The notes under the pieces are model-generated. The model was not told where the DNA came from. It saw only the letters and a list, made by a program, of their open reading frames with translations, and did no database searches. From a bacterium (GTDB lineage: Bacteria; Krumholzibacteriota; Krumholzibacteria; LZORAL124-64-63), in NCBI GenBank assembly GCA_021767885.1, contig JAASSM010000182.1, forward strand, positions 1 to 5,274: a stretch of DNA of 5,274 nt. Direction: 5' to 3'. Position numbers and translations under genes: made by a program. Positions 1 to 5,247 of this stretch are shown piece after piece. Position 1 is the stretch's first letter. Every line of letters begins with the position of its first letter.

Positions 1-827
1 AACGGCGTCTCGAGCTGGATGCCGGCGGCCTCGGCGAAGATGGTGGCCATCATCTCCTCGACCAGGGCGTAGACGTCCGCCTCCTGCACGAAGCTCATCT
101 CCAGGTCGATCTGGGTGTGCTCCGGCTGGCGGTCCTTGCGCAGGTCCTCGTCGCGCAGGCAGCGCGCGAGCTGGAAGTAGCGGTCCACGCCGCTGGCCAT
201 GAGGATCTGCTTGTAAAGCTGCGGCGACTGCGGCAGCGCGTAGAACTCGCCGTGGTGGATGCGGCTGGGCACCACGTAGTCGCGGGCGCCCTCGGGCGTG
301 GTCTTGATGAGCAGCGGCGTCTCCACCTCCAGGAAGTCCCGCCCGGACAGGAAGCGCCGCGCCGCCAGGGAGGCCCGGTGCCGCACCTGCAGGTTGTGCG
401 CCATCTCCGGCCGCCGCAGGTGGAGGTAGCGGTACTTCAGCCGCATCTCCTCCTCCACCTTCTCGGCGTCGTGGAGCTGGAACGGCAGCGGCGCACAGCC
501 GTTGAGGATGGTGACCTCGCGCGCCACCACCTCCACCGCGCCGGTGGGCTTGTCGGGATTGACCATCCCCTCGGGGCGCGGGCGCACCTCGCCGGTCACC
601 TGCAGGACGCTCTCGAGCTTGAAGTGACGGGCCAGCTCCTGGGGCTGCCCCTCCTCGCAGACCACCTGGACCTCGCCCCAGCGATCGCGCAGATCCACGA
701 AGGCCACGCCGCCGAGGTCGCGGATGTGTCCGGCCCAGCCGGCCAGGGTCACGGTCTGGCCCACGTGGGCGGTGTTGATGGCGCCGCACGGGTGCGTGCG
801 CAGGGCGGTGGCGTCGTAGCTGCTCAC
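1..827 (-). CDS. aspS: Aspartyl-tRNA synthetase, N-terminal 275 residues (cut by window edge)
   Basis: Class II aminoacyl-tRNA synthetase that charges tRNA-Asp with aspartate in the cytoplasm. Only the first 275 codons are present; the bacterial enzyme is usually near 590 residues, so the GAD insertion and motif 3 lie outside the window. Visible parts in order: an OB-fold anticodon-binding domain (about 1-110, with HVGQTVTLAGW and VDLRDRWG), the KYRYLHLRRPEM hinge (131-142), motif 1 with FLEVETPLL (165-173), the flipping-loop region TPEGARDY (177-184), ALPQSPQLYKQ (197-207), and motif 2 with LRDEDLRKDRQPEHTQID (224-241). Motif 2 has Leu224 where Phe is usual. The start is a GTG whose last two bases form the beginning of the hisS TGA, a 4-base GTGA overlap, with GGGAGG ten bases upstream. 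Translation is therefore probably coupled to hisS. Identity is certain; the exact start is well supported. Confidence 0.97.
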   Translation of the reverse strand, partial: MSSYDATALRTHPCGAINTAHVGQTVTLAGWAGHIRDLGGVAFVDLRDRWGEVQVVCEEGQPQELARHFKLESVLQVTGEVRPRPEGMVNPDKPTGAVEVVAREVTILNGCAPLPFQLHDAEKVEEEMRLKYRYLHLRRPEMAHNLQVRHRASLAARRFLSGRDFLEVETPLLIKTTPEGARDYVVPSRIHHGEFYALPQSPQLYKQILMASGVDRYFQLARCLRDEDLRKDRQPEHTQIDLEMSFVQEADVYALVEEMMATIFAEAAGIQLETP

Positions 828-2098
828 TGTTCGAGGACCTCCCTCACTGCGGTCAGGATGTGGTCGCGGGCCACCGCGCGCTGCTCGCCGGTGTCCAGTT
901 GCTTGAGCTGGAAGACCTTCTGCTCGATCTCCTCGTCCCCGGCGACGAGCAGCACGCGCGCCAGGCGCTGGTTCGCGGCCTTGGCCTGGGCCTTGAGCGA
1001 GCGTCCGGAGGTGTCGATCTCCACACGGCAGATGTCGCGCAGGATCTCCGCGCCGGTCAGCGCGTAGCGTTCCGCATCCGGTCCCACGCAGGCCACGTAC
1101 ACGTCCACCACCGACTGCCGGCTGCGCTGCAGGTCCACCGGCTCGTCGGCCAGGTGCAGCAGGGTCCGCTCGACGCCCACCGAGAAGCCGATGCCCGGGG
1201 TGGCGGGGCCGCCGCACTGCGCGACCAGGCCATCGTAGCGCCCCCCCCCGGCCAGGCTGCTCTGCTTGCGCTCGCTGCGGGCGGTGACCTCGAAGGTGGT
1301 GCGGGTGTAGTAATCCAGTCCGCGCACCAGGGTCGGGTCCTCCTCGTAGGCGATCTCCAGGTCCTCGAGGCAGGCCTTCACCTCGGCGTGATGGTCCCGG
1401 CAATCCTCGCAGAGGTGCTCGGTGATGGGAGCGTGGCCCGCCATGATGGCCTGGACGGCGTCATCCTTGGCGTCGTACAGCCGCAGCGGATTGGTGGTGA
1501 TCCGGTCCTGGAAGGCCGGCGGGATCTCCGTGGCGCGCTCGCCGAGGTAGCGGCTCAGGCTGGCCAGGAAGTCCGGCCGGCAGGCGGGGCAGCCGATGCT
1601 GTTGAGCAGCAGCGTCAGCCCGCGGGCATCCACGGCATCGAAGAGCGCCAGGAGGGTCTGGATCACCTCGGCGTCCAGCACCGGACTGTCCGACCCGAGG
1701 GCCTCCACGCCCACCTGATGGAACTGCCGGTAGCGGCCCGCCTGGGGACGATCATGGCGGAACATGGGGCCGAGGTACCAGAACTTCACGGTGCCCGGCT
1801 GCCGCGTCAGCCCGTTCTCCAGGTAGGCGCGCACCACCGACGCCGTCATCTCCGGACGCAGGGTCAGCCGCTCGCCTCCCTTGGTCTCGAAGGCGTACAT
1901 CTCCTTGTCGACGATGTCGGTACCCTCGCCCACCGAGCGCAGGAAGAGGTCCACCGGCTCGATCACCGGCGTGCGGATCTCGCCGTAGCCGTAGCGGGCC
2001 AGGGTCTCGATCCAGCGCTCCTCGCACCAGCGCCAGCGCTCGACCTCCTCGAGCATGATGTCGCGGGTGCCCTTGAGGCGTTGGTACTTCAGGTTCAT
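824..2098 (-). CDS. hisS: Histidyl-tRNA synthetase
   Basis: Class II synthetase that attaches histidine to tRNA-His in the cytoplasm, normally as a homodimer. The 424 residues match the usual bacterial length. Seen in order: N-terminal YQRLKGTRD (5-13), motif 1 region RTPVIEPVDLFLRSVGEGTD (42-61), LRPEMTASVVRAY (80-92), motif 2 with FRHDRPQAGRYRQFHQ (113-128), the histidine-specific motif VRGLDYYTRTTFE (258-270), AGGGRYDGL (283-291), motif 3 with GIGFSVGVERT (302-312), and a C-terminal anticodon-binding domain (about 329-424). Two cysteine pairs, C170/C173 and C230/C233, sit in the insertion before the histidine motif. The ATG at 2098 is chosen because homology begins exactly there and GGGAGAGGA precedes it; an in-frame ATG at 2317 would only add low-complexity residues running back through the preceding gene. 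The 3' end overlaps aspS by four bases. A run of nine G encodes Gly284-286. Confidence 0.97.
   Translation of the reverse strand: MNLKYQRLKGTRDIMLEEVERWRWCEERWIETLARYGYGEIRTPVIEPVDLFLRSVGEGTDIVDKEMYAFETKGGERLTLRPEMTASVVRAYLENGLTRQPGTVKFWYLGPMFRHDRPQAGRYRQFHQVGVEALGSDSPVLDAEVIQTLLALFDAVDARGLTLLLNSIGCPACRPDFLASLSRYLGERATEIPPAFQDRITTNPLRLYDAKDDAVQAIMAGHAPITEHLCEDCRDHHAEVKACLEDLEIAYEEDPTLVRGLDYYTRTTFEVTARSERKQSSLAGGGRYDGLVAQCGGPATPGIGFSVGVERTLLHLADEPVDLQRSRQSVVDVYVACVGPDAERYALTGAEILRDICRVEIDTSGRSLKAQAKAANQRLARVLLVAGDEEIEQKVFQLKQLDTGEQRAVARDHILTAVREVLEQ
838..843 (-). promoter_or_regulatory. aspS ribosome binding site inside hisS
   Basis: GGGAGG lies within the last codons of hisS, ten bases before the GTG at 827. 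It supports the GTG start of aspS and, with the 4-base overlap, reinitiation or coupling after hisS translation. Confidence 0.7.
1241..1249 (-). repeat. Nine-G mononucleotide tract within hisS
   Basis: Nine consecutive C on the plus strand read as GGG GGG GGG, encoding Gly284-Gly286 of the AGGGRYDGL active-site loop of HisRS. The reading frame is intact on both sides. Such tracts are prone to slippage in replication and sequencing. Confidence 0.9.
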
Positions 2099-2102
2099 GC
2101 GA

Positions 2103-2111
2103 TCCTCTCCC
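2103..2111 (-). promoter_or_regulatory. hisS ribosome binding site
   Basis: GGGAGAGGA ends four bases before the ATG at 2098. It fixes the hisS start at MNLKYQRL rather than at the in-frame ATG at 2317. Confidence 0.75.
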
Positions 2112-2138
2112 GGTCGCGGGCGGTCCGTGGCGCGGCGA

Positions 2139-2167
2139 ACAGTAGCACAGGGGCGGCAGCGCGGCCA
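2139..2167 (-). promoter_or_regulatory. Possible weak promoter ahead of hisS
   Basis: TGC followed by TACTGT (2144-2139) resembles an extended -10, with TGGCCG 17 bases upstream as a poor -35 (3 of 6). It would start transcription near 2132, about 35 bases before hisS. It shares TGTGCTA with the stronger candidate at 4104-4132. The match is weak, and hisS may simply be read from upstream. Confidence 0.28.
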
Positions 2168-2176
2168 CTGCCCCCC
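2150..2176 (-). repeat. Hairpin between the PhnD-like gene and hisS
   Basis: Inverted repeat with arms of 5 bp (GGCAG/CTGCC) and a further 4 bp (GGGG/CCCC) beyond a one-base bulge, and an 8-base loop. It starts 17 bases after the stop of the upstream gene. It is GC-rich, but the transcript downstream is not U-rich (UGUGCUACUG), so it is not a canonical intrinsic terminator. It may stabilise mRNA ends, attenuate read-through into hisS, or act with Rho. Confidence 0.5.
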
Positions 2177-2192
2177 GGCCGCCCAATATGGG

Positions 2193-3104
2193 TCAAGGGG
2201 CCAGGCGGGGCCAGCAGGGTCCGAAGCGGCGGCGGAGACGCTCGAAATCCGGTCCCAGCAGCGCGTTGAACCCATCGAGGCCCATGCGACCGAGCTGAAG
2301 GGCGAGCCCGTCGGCATCCTCGTACATGGGATGCTCCTGCCGCCCGAGGACGGACAGGGCCTGCTGCACCGCCAGGCGCGACGGCATGGGCAGGCTGCGG
2401 TTGGCCATCACCACCACGTCGGGGACGGGATCCGAGAGCGCCCGCACCCGCCAGCGGCTGCCGTCGAGACGACCGGCGTCCAGGACCGCCTCCACGTCCC
2501 ACTGCCGGGCCAGCACGTGATCGAAGGCGCCGTGGCGGGCGGCCAGGAGCAGCGCCCGGTGATCGTAGGGGTCGTCGCCCCAGGTCACGCCGGCGGGCAG
2601 ACGGCCCGCGAAGCCGTCGGCGCACAGTGGCGCCAGACACACCAGGGACAGGGAATCGCCCACCGCAGTGCGCCCGGGCACCGTGCGCCACGGCCGTTCG
2701 CCGCCGGCGGCCCCCCGCCGGCTGATGAGGACCGCCGAGGGCCGCAGGTTCCATGGCACGCGCCGCCGCCCCGCGGCCACCGGCTGCCAGGTGGCCGACG
2801 GCAGGGAGACCGCCACCGCGTCGGGAGCCAGCACGAACAGGGCGGCGGGCAGGCCCGCGGCGAACGCCGTGCGGTCCCGGGCCACCTCCACCCGCAGCCG
2901 CTGCCCGGCGGCGGCGCCCAGGTAGCGGGCGAGCGCCACGAAGGTCTCCTGACGGCGGGGTTCCGCGGTGGGCGAGAGGACCAGCAGCGCGCCGTCGCTG
3001 TCGCCGGCCCCGGCGCGCGGCCACCACAGCGCCGCGGCCGTCAGCAGCAGGACCAGCAGCGCGAAGAACAGCGGGACCACGGGTCGGAATCGCTGGCCGA
3101 TCAT
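2193..3104 (-). CDS. Membrane-anchored PhnD-like substrate-binding protein
   Basis: The 303-residue product starts with one hydrophobic helix (about 9-28) and continues as a two-lobed periplasmic-binding fold like the phosphate/phosphonate-binding PhnD group. Supporting segments are ALLVLSPTAEPRRQETFVALARYLG (39-63, described by its pattern of a beta strand, TAEP and a helix), a lobe-2 segment with DSLSL (150-154) where the family usually has a serine/glycine ligand loop, ALLLAARHGAFDHVL (184-198) matching the typical 'count-and-gate' helix, and DPVPDVVVMANRSLP (225-239). No lipobox cysteine follows the hydrophobic helix, so it is probably an uncleaved anchor or an ordinary signal peptide. 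C156 and C161 could form a disulfide if exported. Its ATG overlaps the TGA of the YbbR-like gene (ATGA), with a good GGAGGAG site. No permease or ATPase gene is present here. Family assignment rests on sequence pattern; ligand and role are unknown. Confidence 0.68.
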   Translation of the reverse strand: MIGQRFRPVVPLFFALLVLLLTAAALWWPRAGAGDSDGALLVLSPTAEPRRQETFVALARYLGAAAGQRLRVEVARDRTAFAAGLPAALFVLAPDAVAVSLPSATWQPVAAGRRRVPWNLRPSAVLISRRGAAGGERPWRTVPGRTAVGDSLSLVCLAPLCADGFAGRLPAGVTWGDDPYDHRALLLAARHGAFDHVLARQWDVEAVLDAGRLDGSRWRVRALSDPVPDVVVMANRSLPMPSRLAVQQALSVLGRQEHPMYEDADGLALQLGRMGLDGFNALLGPDFERLRRRFGPCWPRLAP

Positions 3105-4045
3105 CGGCGCGGCTCCTCCGTCGGATCGCGGGGACGTGCATCGCCGACGAGCACCATGAACACGGCCGGCGTGACCTCCACCGAGGTGACCCAGGCCGGA
3201 TGCTGGACCCGGCCCCGGACCTGGTGGACACCGGGGCCGAGATCGTCGACCGGCACGGAGACCAGCAGGCGTTCCGGGCGCATGGCCGCCACCGAGTCCG
3301 CCGGTCCACGGACCAGGACGTCGCAGACCGGTGGCGAGACGCCGGGAGCGCCCGCGTCGCCGCCGGCGAGCACGAGGACCGGCACGTTGGCCAGCACGCG
3401 CTCCGCGAGGCGGGCCACCGGCACGGTGACGGTGACCTTCTCGACCTCCGGCGCCAGGGGCCGCGGCGGCGGGATCAACGGCACCTCGCGGGTGACGGCA
3501 CGCTGCAGCGAGCCGAGGTCCACCGCCTCGGTGACCAGGGAATCGAGCCCGGCGAAGAAGCGTCGGGGGCCACGGACGGTCACCGTATCCGGGCGCACGC
3601 CCACCGGCCCGGCCAGGACCCGATCGGCGGGCAGCTGGCCGCGGATCGCCGCCCGCACTGGCAGGCGACGGGACTGCTCCACGTCCACGCGCAGCGGGAA
3701 GCGCACGGGCGGCAGCAGCCCCACGACCTCGGCGTCCGTGCGCACGTCCGCCTCGCTGAGCTGGTGGATCACGGGGGGACCGGCGGTCTTGCTGGAGAGA
3801 TCGATGGCGATGCTGCCCAGGGGCACCCCGAGGTACTGCTTGGCCATGAGCGAGAGCTTGGTGACCCGCAGCCGCGCGCGCCCGCTCTCGGGCAGGTTGC
3901 TGCCGGCCACGGTGAGGGTGTCCGCCAGGCCGGTCACCTCCAGCGGCAAGCTCACGTCCGATTCGATCACGGTGGTCGCGGCGACCTGGATCCAGATCAG
4001 GACCGCCACCACGAGGCAACCGACCTTCAGCAGCACGTTCTTCAC
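3101..4045 (-). CDS. ybbR: YbbR/CdaR-like domain protein, membrane anchored
   Basis: The 314-residue product has the N-terminus typical of YbbR/CdaR proteins: KNVLLKVGCLVVAVLIWIQV (2-21), a single membrane helix with Leu-Lys and Leu/Ile-Trp landmarks. Three YbbR-type beta repeats follow, about 30-121, 122-208 and 215-300. Repeat 2 is clearest, with LPVRAAIRGQ, VRPDTVTVRGP and TEAVDLGSL; repeat 3 has VLVRGPADSV and VEVTPAVFMVLV. In Firmicutes, CdaR binds and modulates the diadenylate cyclase CdaA at the membrane and is encoded next to it. No cyclase gene lies in this window. The GTG start is preferred because the membrane motif begins there and AAGGAA lies nine bases upstream; an in-frame ATG at 4132 would fall within the promoter candidate. 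The stop overlaps the next gene by ATGA. Family is well supported; partner and function are inferred only by family. Confidence 0.85.
   Translation of the reverse strand: MKNVLLKVGCLVVAVLIWIQVAATTVIESDVSLPLEVTGLADTLTVAGSNLPESGRARLRVTKLSLMAKQYLGVPLGSIAIDLSSKTAGPPVIHQLSEADVRTDAEVVGLLPPVRFPLRVDVEQSRRLPVRAAIRGQLPADRVLAGPVGVRPDTVTVRGPRRFFAGLDSLVTEAVDLGSLQRAVTREVPLIPPPRPLAPEVEKVTVTVPVARLAERVLANVPVLVLAGGDAGAPGVSPPVCDVLVRGPADSVAAMRPERLLVSVPVDDLGPGVHQVRGRVQHPAWVTSVEVTPAVFMVLVGDARPRDPTEEPRR
3113..3119 (-). promoter_or_regulatory. Ribosome binding site of the PhnD-like gene
   Basis: GGAGGAG lies eight bases before the ATG at 3104, inside the end of the YbbR-like gene. It supports this start against an in-frame ATG at 4019 that would run through the neighbouring gene in another frame. 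Confidence 0.75.
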
Positions 4046-4054
4046 GGATCGCCG

Positions 4055-4060
4055 TTCCTT
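4055..4060 (-). promoter_or_regulatory. Ribosome binding site of the YbbR-like gene
   Basis: AAGGAA lies nine bases before the GTG at 4045. It decides in favour of the GTG start over the upstream in-frame ATG at 4132. Confidence 0.6.
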
Positions 4061-4085
4061 CGGCCAGGGACGCGCATCGCCGGCC

Positions 4086-4099
4086 CCGCGCCGGCGCGG
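4086..4099. repeat. 14-base perfect GC palindrome
   Basis: CCGCGCCGGCGCGG reads the same on both strands. It covers the expected transcription start of the promoter at 4104-4132. It could be an operator or a short 5' hairpin, but in DNA this GC-rich such palindromes also arise by chance. Confidence 0.45.
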
Positions 4100-4103
4100 C
4101 GGG

Positions 4104-4132
4104 ATGCTAGCACACGCCTCGCGGCCGGGCAA
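4104..4132 (-). promoter_or_regulatory. Candidate sigma-70 type promoter for the YbbR-like operon
   Basis: TTGCCC (4132-4127, 4 of 6) and TAGCAT (4109-4104, 4 of 6) are separated by exactly 17 bases, with TGC just before the -10 as an extended element. It is one of the few AT-containing stretches in the gap between the peptidase and the YbbR-like gene. Predicted start is near 4097, giving a leader of about 50 bases. It would serve the YbbR-like and PhnD-like genes and perhaps hisS-aspS. Confidence 0.5.
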
Positions 4133-4155
4133 CAGACGCTCGCCGTGGGGCTTGC

Positions 4156-4171
4156 CGCCGCGCGGCCGGCG
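4156..4171 (-). repeat. Short GC inverted repeat after the peptidase gene
   Basis: Arms CGCCG/CGGCG with a six-base loop, beginning 17 bases after the stop of the M23 gene. There is no U-rich tail, so it is at best a weak or Rho-assisted stop signal. Listed as the only structure that could end the peptidase transcript. Confidence 0.3.
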
Positions 4172-4187
4172 AGGTGTCGGCCCGCGC

Positions 4188-5111
4188 TCAGGGCGACCCG
4201 GCGTAGGTATCCAGGATGTACGTGAGCGGATTCACCGACCGGCCGCCGATGCGGACCTCGTAATGCAGGTGCGGCGCGGTGGAACGACCCGAGTTGCCCG
4301 ACAGGGCGATCACCTGGCCGCGCTCGACGCGGTCGCCCCGGCTCACCCGCGCCTCGTGCAGGTGGGCGTAGACGGTCTGCACGCCGCCCCCGTGGTCGAT
4401 CTTCACGAGCCGGCCGAGGCCGCGCTGCTTCTCCACGGTGCGGACCACCCCGGCCGCGGTGGCGCGGACCGGCGTGCCCACCGGCAGGCTGAAATCGAGC
4501 CCGCGGTGGAAGGCCTGCTTGCCGGTGAACGGATCGCGACGCATGCCGTAGCGCGAGCTGAGCCAGCCGATGTCGCAGGGGCGGATGGAGGGGATGCGGT
4601 CGCGGACCTCCTGGCGGGCGCTCAGCGTGTCCAGCAGGGCGGCCATGCCCTGTCGCTGGATGCGGGCCTGGTGCAGGATGGACTCCAGATCCACCGGCAG
4701 GGTCCCGTCGGCGGCCTCGTCCGCCAGGCCGAGCTCGCCCGGCGCCAGCGGCCCGCGGCCGCCCACGCCGGCCAGCCGGGCCTCGGCGTCCAGAGGGGCC
4801 ACGTCCACCGCGGCGGCCACCATCTGCTGATACGCGAAGACGGCGTCCAGGTCCTGCTGCAGCGAGGCCACCCGCGCCCGGGCCCGGTCGATGTCCTGAC
4901 TCAGCTGCTGATTCTGGCGCGCCAGCGGCGAGCCGCCGGGCCGCCAGGCCGCCCCGACGCCCACGTCCACGGCGTAGAGCGCGGTCCCCAGCGTCAGGGC
5001 CCCCACCACGGCCACGACGGACAGGATCGCCCAGCGGGAGATGCGGAATTCCCGGCTACGGCCGTCGCCATCGGGGATGAAGAGGAAGGAATAGCGCTTC
5101 TGCAGTCCCAT
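4188..5111 (-). CDS. M23 family metallopeptidase, membrane anchored with coiled coil
   Basis: The 307-residue zinc endopeptidase (LytM/peptidase M23 family) is expected to cut peptide bridges of peptidoglycan outside the inner membrane. Seen in order: a basic cytoplasmic N-terminus KRYSFLFIPDGDGRSREFRISR (5-26, a short conserved lead common in such proteins), one membrane helix (about 27-48), a coiled-coil segment (about 63-97, rich in Q, L, D and R), a Gly/Ala/Pro linker, a second helical segment (about 139-171), and the catalytic domain (about 183-300). The zinc and catalytic residues are all present: H202 and D206 in FHRGLDFS, H250 in VYAHLH, and H281 and H283 in APHLHYEVR. Enzyme activity is therefore likely, unlike EnvC/NlpD-type inactive homologues. 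The start at 5111 is where conserved sequence begins; its ribosome site is weak (GGGA, six bases away). An in-frame ATG at 5264 would overlap the promoter elements. Confidence 0.92.
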   Translation of the reverse strand: MGLQKRYSFLFIPDGDGRSREFRISRWAILSVVAVVGALTLGTALYAVDVGVGAAWRPGGSPLARQNQQLSQDIDRARARVASLQQDLDAVFAYQQMVAAAVDVAPLDAEARLAGVGGRGPLAPGELGLADEAADGTLPVDLESILHQARIQRQGMAALLDTLSARQEVRDRIPSIRPCDIGWLSSRYGMRRDPFTGKQAFHRGLDFSLPVGTPVRATAAGVVRTVEKQRGLGRLVKIDHGGGVQTVYAHLHEARVSRGDRVERGQVIALSGNSGRSTAPHLHYEVRIGGRSVNPLTYILDTYAGSP

Positions 5112-5133
5112 GCGTGATCCCGGATCGGATGAT

Positions 5134-5154
5134 GGCGGACGCTCCCCGTCCGCC
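5134..5154 (-). repeat. Leader hairpin upstream of the peptidase gene
   Basis: Perfect 8-bp inverted repeat (GGCGGACG/CGTCCGCC) with a five-base loop, ending 22 bases before the ATG. If transcription begins near 5159 from the sigma-70 candidate, this hairpin forms the very 5' end of the mRNA. No U-run follows, so a terminator is less likely than a stability or control element. Confidence 0.6.
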
Positions 5155-5165
5155 TTCGCGTCCAC

Positions 5166-5194
5166 AGGATGGGCCCTGCCAGGGCACCTGTCAA
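5166..5194 (-). promoter_or_regulatory. Candidate sigma-70 type promoter for the peptidase gene
   Basis: A perfect TTGACA (5194-5189) is followed after 17 bases by CATCCT (5171-5166), which keeps the key A2 and T6 of the -10. Predicted start is near 5159, giving a leader of about 48 bases. The -10 is poor, which would suit an activated or weak promoter. Confidence 0.42.
5173..5185. promoter_or_regulatory. Operator-like inverted repeat between -35 and -10
   Basis: GCCCT and AGGGC flank a three-base centre, placed exactly in the spacer of the promoter at 5166-5194. The position would suit a repressor or spacer-remodelling activator, but the arms are only five bases long. Confidence 0.3.
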
Positions 5195-5247
5195 CACGGC
5201 ATCCGCCGGGCAGGCTGCGCGCTGGAGGGGCGGGCCGGGCTATTTCA

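Noticed and set aside
117..1067. Plus-strand frame of 316 codons across aspS and the end of hisS
   Set aside because: It is antisense to clear AspRS sequence, crosses a gene junction and has no family resemblance.
860..2269. Plus-strand frame of 469 codons antisense to hisS
   Set aside because: It is the complement of a gene with all HisRS motifs. Its Val/Leu/Gly/His-rich translation mirrors the opposite strand.
2099..2317. N-terminal extension of HisRS from an ATG at 2317
   Set aside because: The extra 73 residues lack homology, run through the end of the PhnD-like gene and the gap, and ignore the good ribosome site before 2098.
3105..4019. Long upstream extension of the PhnD-like frame from 4019
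   Set aside because: It lies in another frame over the YbbR-like gene, and its translation is low-complexity. The ATGA overlap and GGAGGAG site mark the true start at 3104.
4156..4171. Intrinsic terminator after the M23 gene
   Set aside because: The stem is only five base pairs and no U-rich run follows, so it is kept only as an inverted repeat and not called a terminator.
2055..5117. Uninterrupted plus-strand reading frame of 1020 codons
   Set aside because: It runs antisense to three well-supported genes and its translation is low-complexity Arg/Gly/Ala/His-rich with no recognisable domain. Long stop-free antisense frames are expected at this GC content.
5116..5126. GATCC/GGATC inverted repeat over the peptidase ribosome site
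   Set aside because: The arms are separated by one base, which cannot form a stable RNA hairpin with a normal loop. A site in DNA is possible, but nothing else supports it.
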